Positions 9,556 through 17,731 of a stretch of 64,000 nucleotides of DNA are shown here, one piece after another. Below the pieces are notes generated by a model. It was not told where the DNA came from. It ran no database searches and worked only from the letters and a program-made list of their open reading frames with translations. Location: NCBI RefSeq assembly GCF_004102725.1, contig NZ_LHQS01000001.1, forward strand, positions 875,806 to 939,805, given 5' to 3'. The translations under genes and the position numbers were made by a program. The DNA is from Methanoculleus taiwanensis (GTDB taxonomy: Archaea; Halobacteriota; Methanomicrobia; Methanomicrobiales; Methanoculleaceae). The stretch's first letter is position 1. Every line of letters starts with the position of its first letter.

Positions 9556-10496
9556 CTACCGGGGGAGGGCCAGCATCCGTTCGATCGCCGTCCGTGCCCG
9601 GGCGGCGACGTCTTCCGGCACCGTCACCCGCGGCTTTAGCCGCTCGAGGGCTCGGAGCACCGCGGAGAGATTGGTCTTCTTCATATTGACGCAGATCGCC
9701 CTGTTCGAGAGAGGGTAAAAGACCTTCCCCGGGCACTGCTTTTCGAGCTGGTGCAGGAGCCCTACCTCGGTGCCGATGACGAACTCCCGGGCTGTGCTCG
9801 TGCAGGCATGCCTGACCATCCCTGAGGTCGAGAAGACGTGATCGGCGAGATCGATCACCCCGGGGCGGCACTCGGGGTGGACGAGCACCTCGGCATCCGG
9901 GTGAGCCCGCCGGGCTGCCGCCACTTCATCGGCCGTCATCCGCTCGTGGACGATGCAGTAGCCGTCCCAGGGGAGGACTTCTTTTGCCGTGAACCGGGCG
10001 ACGTAGCGGGCGAGGTTTCTGTCCGGGAGGAAGATCACCTGTTCCGCGGCGAGCGACTCGACGACGGCGACGGCGTTTGCGGAGGTGCAGCAGATATCGC
10101 TCTCCGCTTTTACTTCTGCCGAGGTGTTGACGTAGGCGACGGCGGCGGCATCCGGGAACCGCTGCCGGAGCACCCGCACCTCCCCGGCGGTGATCATCCT
10201 GGCCATGGGGCAGCAGGCGTCTGCGGCGGGCAGGACGACCGTTTTCTCCGGCGAGAGGATCGCTGCCGTCTCGGCCATGAAATCGACGCCGCAGAAGACG
10301 ATGACGTCGCTATCGAGATTCGCCGCCGCTCGTGCAAGTTCGAGCGAGTCTCCGACAAGATCGGCGATATCCTGCACCTCGGGAACCTGGTAGTTATGCG
10401 CGAGAACCGTCGCGTTCCGCTCGCCCTTCAGTGCGGCAATCTGCCGGAGTACGGTCTCTCTCTCTCGGGGAGTATCGGAAACGGGGATAGTATCAC
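9556..10496 (-). CDS. nadA: Quinolinate synthase NadA with anomalous 5' end
   Basis: NadA condenses iminoaspartate with dihydroxyacetone phosphate to quinolinate for NAD, using a 4Fe-4S cluster. The family is clear: QDIADLVGDSLELAR, FCGVDFMAETAAI, LPAADACCPMA, VLVHPECRP, STSGMVRH. The first in-frame GTG is 10377, but homology continues upstream in the same frame (LAHNYQVPEV, which includes a conserved active-site segment) back to a TAG near 10501, with no ATG, GTG or TTG between. A GTG at 10494-10496 would come into frame if the 11-base CT run at 10456-10466 were one dinucleotide shorter. I therefore extend the gene to 10496 and flag a possible frameshift, slippage or sequencing error; a rare start codon (for example ATT or CTG) is the alternative. 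Confidence 0.85.
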
Positions 10497-10691
10497 AACC
10501 TGTCTATCTTCGCGGTAGTACCGGGAACGTCACGATGTGACCCTTCCGTGCGGTCTCTTGCCGGCGGCGCCGGCGGTGCCGAATTGCATCCCGCGAATGC
10601 TGGATGAACTGGATCTCGCGATCCTGAAAAATGTTCCCCCGAATCCTGCAGGATATTTATGGGGTGGCGGGATCAACCCTCTGCTATATCT

Positions 10692-10886
10692 ATGCATATC
10701 ATCCTCCCGGATAAAAGCGTGCGGACAGTCTCCTGCACCTCCGCGCCGATAGAGGAGATCCTCCTTTCGCTCGGGATCAACCCGACGACCGTGATCGTCG
10801 TGAAAAACGGCAGGGTCGTCCCCGAGGACGTGACGGCGGACGACGGCGACGAGATCCGGATTCTGCGGGTCTCGCATGGCGGGTGA
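10692..10886 (+). CDS. ThiS/MoaD-like small modifier (SAMP-type)
   Basis: This 64-residue protein has the beta-grasp ubiquitin-like pattern, with IEEILLSLGINPTTVIVVKN and DGDEIRILRVSHGG. The C-terminal Gly-Gly is what E1-like enzymes adenylate before it carries a thiocarboxylate or is conjugated. It overlaps by 11 bases the downstream NcsA-type thiolase gene, so it is likely the sulfur carrier for tRNA 2-thiolation. The open frame begins at 10659, but the fold starts at the ATG at 10692. An E1-like partner lies at 14940. Confidence 0.85.
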   Translation: MHIILPDKSVRTVSCTSAPIEEILLSLGINPTTVIVVKNGRVVPEDVTADDGDEIRILRVSHGG

Positions 10887-11808
10887 TCGGGTGCCTGCCG
10901 CAGAGATGCAGTGCGCCCGCTGCGGCGAACCTGCGGTCGTCCACCTCACCGGACCCGATCGACGGCTCTGCGCCGCTCATTTCATCGAGGACGTCGAGAC
11001 CCGCGTCGCCACCGCTCTTGAATGCGGACGAATGATCACGCCGGGTGACCGGATAGCCGTCGGCCTGAGCGGGGGAAAAGACAGCACCGCTCTTCTCCTG
11101 CTGCTCCACCGCCTCGTCCCGCGAACGGATGCGACGCTCGTTGCGGTCACCGTCGACGAAGGGATCGCGGGCTACCGCGAGGAAACCCTCAGGGCCGCCG
11201 AGGTTCTGACGGCGGAGCTCGGTGTCGAGCACCGGATCGTCACGTTTCCCGATCTCTTCGGGGGCGATCTCGATAGGCTCCTCGTTGGACGAGAGGCGCA
11301 GGGCTGCACCGTCTGCGGCGTGCTGCGGAGGCGGGCGCTCGTCGAAGCGGCACGGCGCACCGGGGCGACAAAACTTGCGACCGGCCATAACCTGGACGAC
11401 GAGGCGCAGTCGGTGCTCATGAACGTGCTCCGCGGAGACCTCCCCCACCTCCTCCACGATACCGCGACGGGGCTGCCCGGCCAGTTCGTCCCGAGAATAA
11501 AGCCCCTTGCCGTCCTCTCCGAGAAGGAGATCACGATATACCTGCTCCTCCGGGCGTACTATCGCGACCTGCCCGAGTGCCCGTATGCCGGCACCGCCCT
11601 CCGGTCAGAGGTGCGGACGATGCTCGCGACGATGGAGCACCGCCACCCGGGCACGATGGGCCGTCTCATGCAGTTCCGCGAGGAGATCCGCGGTTCGGCC
11701 TCTCCGACGGAGCCTGCGGGGGAGCTTCGCCTCTGCCGTATCTGCGGCGAACTTGCGAGCGGCGAGGTCTGCCAGGTCTGCAGGCTGCTTGGACGGGAAG
11801 AGCGGTAG
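10876..11808 (+). CDS. NcsA/TtuA-type tRNA 2-thiouridine synthetase (TIGR00269 type)
   Basis: This 310-residue PP-loop ATPase carries AVGLSGGKDSTALLLLL (SGGKDS at residues 65-70), an N-terminal zinc-binding set (C13, C16, C32), an internal CTVC and a C-terminal CRICGEL...CQVC pair, as in the NcsA/Ctu1/TtuA family. These enzymes activate a tRNA uridine with ATP and insert sulfur delivered by a thiocarboxylated ubiquitin-like protein. The gene directly overlaps such a carrier. Whether the target is U34 or U54 cannot be decided here. Confidence 0.88.
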   Translation: MAGDRVPAAEMQCARCGEPAVVHLTGPDRRLCAAHFIEDVETRVATALECGRMITPGDRIAVGLSGGKDSTALLLLLHRLVPRTDATLVAVTVDEGIAGYREETLRAAEVLTAELGVEHRIVTFPDLFGGDLDRLLVGREAQGCTVCGVLRRRALVEAARRTGATKLATGHNLDDEAQSVLMNVLRGDLPHLLHDTATGLPGQFVPRIKPLAVLSEKEITIYLLLRAYYRDLPECPYAGTALRSEVRTMLATMEHRHPGTMGRLMQFREEIRGSASPTEPAGELRLCRICGELASGEVCQVCRLLGREER

Positions 11809-11933
11809 AGCCTGCACGCCCGGGGTGCGGTGGGCATGACTGAAAGGTCTGCGTGCTTTGAACCGGGTGGATCGCGATCCATATCTGTCTGCAGAAAGAG
11901 AGATACCAGGAGCATTCTTCGAGGAGATACAGT

Positions 11934-12791
11934 ATGCCGGATACGGACGAGCACGTCATCGAAGCGGTAGGAAAGACCCGGGTCGTCGTCAGGAACGGGA
12001 AAGTCGTGGAGGTCGGCGAGGCGATCATCACCGACTGCCCGCTCGCAAAAAGGTTTGCATGCCCGGTACCGGAGATATCGGCGGACGCGGTCAGGGAGAA
12101 TATCGAGCACCGGATAAAAGCGTTCGGGATGTGCACGCCCGAACGGGTGGTGCTGGAGACCCGTGAGTTCGTTGGCTTCGGAGCGTCCGAGTTGCTCAGT
12201 TTCGGGATAAAGGCCGGGCTGATCGACGCCGCAGTTCTCGCCTGTGACGGTGCCGGGACGGTCGTCGTGACCGATCCTGCGATGGTGCAGGGGATCGGCG
12301 GTCGGATGTCGGGGCTCGTCCGGACGACGCCGTACCCGTCGGTCATGGACAGGATCGAAGAAGGCGGCGGATTCGTCCTCGACCGCGAGACTGCGGCGAT
12401 GAACCCTGCGGCGGGGGTCGCGCTTGCAGAGGAGAAGGGCTACCGGAAGATCGCCGTCACGGTCGCGCTTCCGGAAGACGCGGCGGCGATCCGGGAGGCG
12501 CACCCCGATGCCTTCATCGTCGCGGTGCACGTCACCGGCATGACCCGTGACGGAGCAGCGACCGTCGCCGCGGCCGCCGACCTCGTGACGACCTGCGCAT
12601 CGGGAACGGTCAGGGAGATCGCGGGCTCGCGGGCACTCGTCCAGGCCGGGGTCTCGGTACCGGTCTATGCGATGACGGAGCGCGGAAAAGACCTCATCCT
12701 CGAGAAGGTACGCAGGTCGGACGAACAGGTGCTGGTAAAGCCGACCCGTCTCCCGGCCATGGGTGGCCGGCAGCCCGAACCCCTTGTCTGA
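11934..12791 (+). CDS. Methanogenesis marker protein 8 (DUF2099-like)
   Basis: This 285-residue protein matches my recollection of the archaeal DUF2099 / methanogenesis marker 8 family: HVIEAVGKTRVVVRNGKVVE at the start, a cysteine-containing ITDCPLAKRFACPV, then FGMCTPERVVLETREFVGFG. Its function is unknown; the family is restricted to methane-metabolising archaea. It is flanked by a thiolation pair (SAMP-NcsA) upstream and by Fe-S assembly genes downstream, which suggests a sulfur or Fe-S related role (inference). The ATG at 11934 follows GAGGAGATACAGT, a good ribosome-binding site. Confidence 0.8.
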   Translation: MPDTDEHVIEAVGKTRVVVRNGKVVEVGEAIITDCPLAKRFACPVPEISADAVRENIEHRIKAFGMCTPERVVLETREFVGFGASELLSFGIKAGLIDAAVLACDGAGTVVVTDPAMVQGIGGRMSGLVRTTPYPSVMDRIEEGGGFVLDRETAAMNPAAGVALAEEKGYRKIAVTVALPEDAAAIREAHPDAFIVAVHVTGMTRDGAATVAAAADLVTTCASGTVREIAGSRALVQAGVSVPVYAMTERGKDLILEKVRRSDEQVLVKPTRLPAMGGRQPEPLV

Positions 12792-12881
12792 CAGTTACTT
12801 CGGGTATTATGCCCGGTGTACTGTAACCGCCACCCCCCGGGTGTCTCGACGATGAAGAGTGGCTTTCCCGTCCCAGGCCCT

Positions 12882-13232
12882 TCAGTCAGGCGTTCCCGGG
12901 GTTTCATCGCTCATCTCCTCACTGCACCGGCAGAACTCACGATCTTCTTCCCGGAGCTGTATGCAGATGGCGCAGATCCGTCCGGCGAGGTCGTCGACCT
13001 TTCCTTCGCGGAGATCCCGGGCGAGCTCTCTGATCGATGCCTTCACGTCGTTCTCAAAGACGATCCGGTAGCCTCGCTTCCCGGAGAGGTACTGCGAGAT
13101 CGCCGAAGGCGCCATCCCGAGAAGCCGGGCGGCCTCCTGCTGGGAGACGCCGCACCGGATCAGTTCTTCAGCGATAGCCGCCCGTATTGCGGGCAGCACA
13201 TCCCAGACAATAGCCTGACAGGGCAACTTCAT
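12882..13232 (-). CDS. HTH (XRE/COG2522-type) transcriptional regulator
   Basis: This 116-residue protein has a helix-turn-helix (GVSQQEAARLLGMAPSAISQYLSGKRG, about residues 28-53) followed by a helical C-terminal part with cysteines (ICAIC, FCRCSEE) that could bind a metal or an Fe-S cluster. It is divergent from iscS, and the 120-bp gap holds an 18-bp perfect palindrome, so control of the isc genes and of itself is the natural reading. The cysteines make an Fe-S or redox sensor plausible, but that is inference. Confidence 0.85.
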   Translation of the reverse strand: MKLPCQAIVWDVLPAIRAAIAEELIRCGVSQQEAARLLGMAPSAISQYLSGKRGYRIVFENDVKASIRELARDLREGKVDDLAGRICAICIQLREEDREFCRCSEEMSDETPGTPD

Positions 13233-13276
13233 GATATCACAACGCTTAAGGGATCGTGAATAGTACGGTTAATGGA

Positions 13277-13294
13277 AATTCACAATTGTGAATT
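13277..13294. promoter_or_regulatory. 18-bp perfect palindrome, candidate operator of the isc operon
   Basis: AATTCACAATTGTGAATT is its own reverse complement. A further GTGAAT half-site lies at about 13256-13261. The palindrome sits just upstream of a TATA-like GAAATATC (about 13308-13315) for iscS and between the divergent HTH regulator and iscS. It is the clearest operator-like element in the window. Confidence 0.7.
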
Positions 13295-13352
13295 GCGGGG
13301 GCTCCGGAAATATCTTTCCCCGGCGCTCTGCCCGCAGCGGAAGTGAACGTTC

Positions 13353-14528
13353 ATGGTTACGAGGCAGGTGTATCTGGATCATGCGGCGACCACGCCGACT
13401 CACCCGGAAGTCGTCGACGCGATGCTTCCGTTCTTCTCGGAAAAGTTCGGGAACCCCTCTTCGCTCTACAGCCGGGCGCGGGAGGCGCGTAAAGCCGTGG
13501 AAGAAGCCCGCATCAAGGTAGCGACCGCGCTCGGGGCGAGTCCCGAGGAGATCTACTTTACGTCAGGTGGGACGGAGTCCGATAACTGGGCCATAAAAGG
13601 GATCGCCGCTGCTCATCGGAAGAAGGGCAATCATATCATCACCTCGTCGATCGAGCACCACGCAGTCATCGACCCCTGCCGGCACCTCGAGAAGCAGGGT
13701 TTTTCGGTGACCTACCTTCCCGTCGACGAGTACGGCAGGGTTGACCCGGCGGCGGTCGCGGCTGCTATTACACCCGAAACGATCCTGATCTCGGTGATGA
13801 CGGCGAACAACGAGATCGGCACCATCCAGCCAATCGCCGAGATCGGGAAGATCGCCCGCGAGCACGATATTTTCTTCCATACCGATGCCGTGCAGGCGAT
13901 CGGTGCGATACCGATCGACGTCGATGCGTTGTCCGTCGATCTCCTCTCGCTCTCGGCCCATAAATTCTACGGGCCAAAGGGGATCGGGGCGCTCTACATC
14001 CGGAAGGGCACCCGGGCAGAGACGCTCATGCATGGCGGCGGCCAGGAGCGGCGCCGGCGGGCGGGCACCGAGAACGTCCCTGGAATTGTGGGGCTCGGAG
14101 AAGCGATCGAGCATGCCGTCACCGACCTCGAGGGGCGTACCCGGCGGATCGCCGCGATGCGCGACCGCCTGATTGCGGGCATCCTCGACACGATCCCAAA
14201 ATCCCGGCTAAACGGTCACCCTACACAGCGGCTCGCGAACAACGTGAATATTGCGTTCCGCTACGTTGAGGGCGAGTCGATCCTGCTGATGCTCGATTAC
14301 TTCGGGATCGCTGCCTCGACGGGGAGCGCCTGCACCTCGGCGACTCTGGATCCCTCGCACGTCCTTCTTGCCTGTGGGCTGCCGGCGGAGCACGCCCACG
14401 GTTCGCTCCGACTCACCCTCGGGGAAGAGAACACGGAGGAGGATATCGACTACGTCCTCGAGGTGCTCCCCGGCATCATCGAACGGCTCCGGAGCATGTC
14501 GCCGCTGACACCGACGGATACGAGGTAG
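13353..14528 (+). CDS. iscS: Cysteine desulfurase (NifS/IscS)
   Basis: This 391-residue PLP enzyme removes sulfur from cysteine as a bound persulfide for Fe-S clusters and thiolation. Key features are [14 protein letters not shown] at the N-terminus, the PLP lysine K204 in [12 protein letters not shown], and the catalytic cysteine C327 in [15 protein letters not shown]. It is followed after 4 bases by iscU and then by an E1-like gene, so it may supply sulfur to both pathways. The upstream palindrome suggests regulation by the divergent HTH protein. Confidence 0.95.
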   Translation: MVTRQVYLDHAATTPTHPEVVDAMLPFFSEKFGNPSSLYSRAREARKAVEEARIKVATALGASPEEIYFTSGGTESDNWAIKGIAAAHRKKGNHIITSSIEHHAVIDPCRHLEKQGFSVTYLPVDEYGRVDPAAVAAAITPETILISVMTANNEIGTIQPIAEIGKIAREHDIFFHTDAVQAIGAIPIDVDALSVDLLSLSAHKFYGPKGIGALYIRKGTRAETLMHGGGQERRRRAGTENVPGIVGLGEAIEHAVTDLEGRTRRIAAMRDRLIAGILDTIPKSRLNGHPTQRLANNVNIAFRYVEGESILLMLDYFGIAASTGSACTSATLDPSHVLLACGLPAEHAHGSLRLTLGEENTEEDIDYVLEVLPGIIERLRSMSPLTPTDTR

Positions 14529-14532
14529 GTGC

Positions 14533-14943
14533 ATGACAGGATACAGCGATAGGGTAATGGATCACTTTATGAACCCCCGGAATATGGGGGAGATCGCGGA
14601 TGCGGACGGTGTCGGCGAGGTCGGGAATCCGGCCTGCGGCGATATCATGAAGATCTGCATCCGGGTGGAGGGCGGCAGGATCACGGACGCGAAGTTCAAG
14701 ACCTTCGGGTGCGGGGCGGCGATTGCCTCGAGTTCGATGGCGACGGAGATGATCGTCGGCAAGACGCTGAAAGAAGCCTGGGGGGTCACGAACCGGGCGG
14801 TCGCCGAAGCGCTCGAGGGGCTCCCGCCGCAGAAACTGCACTGCTCGGTGCTCGCGGAAGAGTGTATTCATGCGGCGATAAACGACTGCCGCACAAAGAA
14901 CGGCCTTCCCGCATGGGCAGAGGGGCCGGAGGCCGGGGAGTGA
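14533..14943 (+). CDS. iscU: Fe-S cluster scaffold protein IscU/NifU-N
   Basis: This 136-residue scaffold has the expected ligands: C35 and D37 in NPACGDI, C60 in FGCGAAIASSS, and H103-C104 in KLHCSVLAEE. It receives sulfur from IscS to build Fe-S clusters. It begins 4 bases after iscS, and its stop overlaps the GTG start of the next gene, so the three form one operon. Confidence 0.95.
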   Translation: MTGYSDRVMDHFMNPRNMGEIADADGVGEVGNPACGDIMKICIRVEGGRITDAKFKTFGCGAAIASSSMATEMIVGKTLKEAWGVTNRAVAEALEGLPPQKLHCSVLAEECIHAAINDCRTKNGLPAWAEGPEAGE

Positions 14944-15686
14944 CCGGCTCCTTCCGCGAGAGCGAGCTCTCGCGTTACGACCGGCAGATCCTCCTCTTCG
15001 GTGAGGAGGGGCAGGAGCGGCTGAAGGCGGCGAAGATCTTTATCGCCGGCGCCGGCGGGCTCGGCTGTCCGGTCGCCCTCTACCTTGCCGCGGCAGGGGT
15101 CGGGGAGATCCGGCTTGCCGACTGCGACGCCGTCGACCGCACGAACCTGAACCGGCAGGTTCTCCACTGGGAGAAGGATCTCGGTCGCAGGAAGACCGAC
15201 TCCGCTGCAGAGAAACTCCGTTTGCTGAACCCGGATGTCAGGGTCACGGATCTTCCGGCCACCATCAATGAAGCGAACGCCGCAGCGCTCGTCGGGGACG
15301 CCGACCTGATCATCGACGCCCTCGACAACTTCGAGACCCGCTACCTCTTGAACCGGGTCGCGCTCGCGAAGGGTATCCCGTTCATCCACGGCGCTATCCG
15401 GGGGTTCGACGGCCAGGCGACGACCATCATCCCTGGTAAGACCGCCTGCCTCCGGTGCATCTTCCCGAGGGCTCCTCCGGCGGAAGTCTTCCCGGCTGTC
15501 GGCGTCACGGCCGGGATCATCGGGATGATCCAGGCGAACGAGGCGATCAAGTTCCTCCTCGGGATGGACGGCCTGCTTGCCGGCAGGCTCCTCATCTGGA
15601 GCGGGGCTACAACGGAGATGGAGAGTCTGCCGGTTGAGCGGCACCCGGACTGCCAGGACTGCGGCGCGGCGAGGCGGGAGCGATAG
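14940..15686 (+). CDS. E1-like adenylyltransferase (HesA/MoeB/ThiF family, UbaA-type)
   Basis: This 248-residue protein has the E1 nucleotide-binding motif IFIAGAGGLGCPVALYLA (GAGGLG at residues 37-42), the LSRYDRQILLFG start, and two zinc-binding CxxC pairs (CLRC, CQDC). Family members adenylate the C-terminal Gly-Gly of MoaD, ThiS or SAMP proteins. I chose the GTG at 14940, which overlaps the iscU stop in the pattern GTGA, over an open frame reaching 14709. A Gly-Gly carrier and a thiolase lie 4 kb upstream, so this is the likely activating enzyme for tRNA thiolation and/or molybdopterin. Confidence 0.9.
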   Translation: MTGSFRESELSRYDRQILLFGEEGQERLKAAKIFIAGAGGLGCPVALYLAAAGVGEIRLADCDAVDRTNLNRQVLHWEKDLGRRKTDSAAEKLRLLNPDVRVTDLPATINEANAAALVGDADLIIDALDNFETRYLLNRVALAKGIPFIHGAIRGFDGQATTIIPGKTACLRCIFPRAPPAEVFPAVGVTAGIIGMIQANEAIKFLLGMDGLLAGRLLIWSGATTEMESLPVERHPDCQDCGAARRER

Positions 15687-15785
15687 AGCCGGTGTTTCTG
15701 CCGTCCGCCGCCGGCCGGATCGAGACTTCGAAGAATTTCGTCGTTAACGCTGGGTTTAACTCTCCGGCATGCCGTATAGCAGAGC

Positions 15786-17072
15786 ATGAACCGAAAGATG
15801 ATCGGCATGCTGATCCTGGCATCGTTCATCGCACTCGGCAGTATCGCTGCGGGGTGCACCGAACTGCCTGGAACGACGGCCGTAGAACCCGTATCCCCCG
15901 CCAGGCAGGCGACGGTGGCGGATGCCGCCCGCGGCGTCGCCGCGGGAAACAACGAGTTTGCTTTCGACCTCTACCGCTCCCTCGCGAACGGGTCGGCAAC
16001 GGAGAATCTCTTCTTCTCGCCCTTCAGCATCTCATCGGCCCTCGGGATCACCTACGAAGGCGCACGGGGAGAGACCGCCGACGAGATACGGTTGGTGCTG
16101 CACCTCCCGGTGAATGATACGCTCCGCAGGGAGGGATTCGCCGGGATCAATGCCGGGCTGAACAGCGGCGATGCTAACTACACCCTGCGGACGGCGAACG
16201 CACTCTGGGCGGAAGAGACCTATCCGTTCCTCCCGGAGTACATCGAGACGGCGGAGCGTTATTACGACGCGAACACGACGAACCTCGACTTCGTGGGCGC
16301 TCCGGAGGAGTCGCGCCTGGCGATCAACCGGTGGGTCGAAGAGCAGACTGAGGATAGAATCCAGGATCTGCTGCCGGCCGGATCGATCACCCCGCTGACC
16401 CGGCTCGTGATCACGAACGCCATCTACTTCAAAGGAACGTGGACGCTGCAGTTCGACGCGAACGAGACCGAGGACACTGATTTCCGCGTCTCGCAGAACC
16501 AGACCGTCACCGTCCCGATGATGCAGCGGACCGACGAGGATGCCGTCTACCCGTATGCGGAGACCGATTCGCTCCAGGTGCTCGCGCTGCCGTACGCTTC
16601 CGGAGACGGGCAGAATCTCTCGATGCTCGTCCTGCTCCCGAAGGACGGGAACCTGACGGTTGCCGAGGAGAGTCTCAACCTGCAGAATCTCTCGGAGCTG
16701 CGGCAGTCGCTTGAATCACAGCGTGTCGACGTCTACTTCCCGAAGTTCACGCTCGAGACGGAGTACGGCCTCCCGGAGACGCTCGCGGCGATGGGGATGC
16801 CGACGCCCTTCACCGCAGCGGCCGATTTCTCAGGGATGGACGGATCGGAGGATCTCTTCATCAGCGACGTCGTCCATAAGGCGTTCGTCGACGTGAACGA
16901 GGAGGGCACCGAGGCAGCGGCGGCGACCGGGGTCGTCGTAAGCCTGACCTCCGTCCGGGAAGATGAGACGCCCGTCTTTAAGGCGGATCACCCGTTCGTC
17001 TTCCTCATTCAGGAGAGTGAGACCGGAAACATTCTCTTCATGGGGCGGGTTATGCGGCCGGAGGCGGCCTGA
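15786..17072 (+). CDS. Serpin-family protease inhibitor, lipoprotein
   Basis: This 428-residue protein has an N-terminal signal peptide with a lipobox (AAGC, C24) and a complete serpin fold: FFSPFSISSALGITYEGARG, LVITNAIYFKGTWT, then the hinge EEGTEAAAATG and the C-terminal DHPFVFLIQ...FMGRV. The small-residue hinge is the inhibitory type. Counting from the hinge glycine as P15, the scissile bond falls at Thr-Ser (P1-P1'), suggesting a target with a preference for small or uncharged residues; this is only a sequence-based guess. It would act outside the membrane. TTTAAC at about 15754-15759 is a possible promoter. Confidence 0.93.
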   Translation: MNRKMIGMLILASFIALGSIAAGCTELPGTTAVEPVSPARQATVADAARGVAAGNNEFAFDLYRSLANGSATENLFFSPFSISSALGITYEGARGETADEIRLVLHLPVNDTLRREGFAGINAGLNSGDANYTLRTANALWAEETYPFLPEYIETAERYYDANTTNLDFVGAPEESRLAINRWVEEQTEDRIQDLLPAGSITPLTRLVITNAIYFKGTWTLQFDANETEDTDFRVSQNQTVTVPMMQRTDEDAVYPYAETDSLQVLALPYASGDGQNLSMLVLLPKDGNLTVAEESLNLQNLSELRQSLESQRVDVYFPKFTLETEYGLPETLAAMGMPTPFTAAADFSGMDGSEDLFISDVVHKAFVDVNEEGTEAAAATGVVVSLTSVREDETPVFKADHPFVFLIQESETGNILFMGRVMRPEAA

Positions 17073-17105
17073 ATCCACCCCACCCTCGTCTGCGGCTCTA
17101 CCGGT

Positions 17106-17633
17106 TTACTCCCGCCACCGTGGAAGCGTCGCGAGGTACTGCGCCACCATGCCCTCCGCCTTCCCGACCGGCATGCCGAGGTGTGCCGCCATCATCGGGG
17201 CATATTTCGCAACCGCCTCCTCCTTCGTGAGATTGGGCTCGGTGAACGCCCCGTCCTTGTAGCAGTGGATACAGTATCTGGTGCTCCGCGATCCGTCAGC
17301 CTCCGTTCCGGCGTCCTCGTCCCGGGCGAGGGGCATCCCGCAGCTTGCGCAGACCGGAATCTCCCGCCCTGCCCACCGCTTCAGGCAGGTGAGTTGCTCT
17401 CTGCAGAAGTTTTTCGCGTTCCCGACGGGGATCTCGAAGAGCTGCGCCAGTATCGCGCCGCCTTTCTCCGCCATGGCGTCGATGGTGATCTCGGGCTCAG
17501 TGAAGGCGCCACGCTGGTAGCAGTTGATGCAGTAGTCATTCGAGCATGTGCCGTCGGCCTCGGTGCCGAAGTCACTCTCCGTTCTCATCGGCATGCCGCA
17601 GCTCTGGCATGCTTTCATGGATATCTCTTCCAT
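17106..17633 (-). CDS. Tandem-duplicated zinc-ribbon protein
   Basis: This 175-residue protein is two copies of one domain of about 85 residues. Each has a CxSCGMP cysteine pair, a GTEADG segment, a YCxxCY pair, the motif GAFTEP, and a helical tail ending in L-x-RW. This matches the putative zinc-ribbon family found alone or doubled in methanogens and bacteria; its function is unknown. The start at 17633 is set by GGAGGAG eight bases upstream. The longer frame reaching 18527 is a shadow of the upstream permease gene. A palindromic CTTAAATTAAG near 17681-17691 could be its promoter. Confidence 0.85.
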   Translation of the reverse strand: MEEISMKACQSCGMPMRTESDFGTEADGTCSNDYCINCYQRGAFTEPEITIDAMAEKGGAILAQLFEIPVGNAKNFCREQLTCLKRWAGREIPVCASCGMPLARDEDAGTEADGSRSTRYCIHCYKDGAFTEPNLTKEEAVAKYAPMMAAHLGMPVGKAEGMVAQYLATLPRWRE

Positions 17634-17731
17634 ATCGTCTCCTCCTGATGATCGGTCACTCGTGCATCGTGAAAATGCTCTTAAATTAAGAATGGAGCAG
17701 ACCCGGAATAAATATTCCTGCCGGGGCTCCG

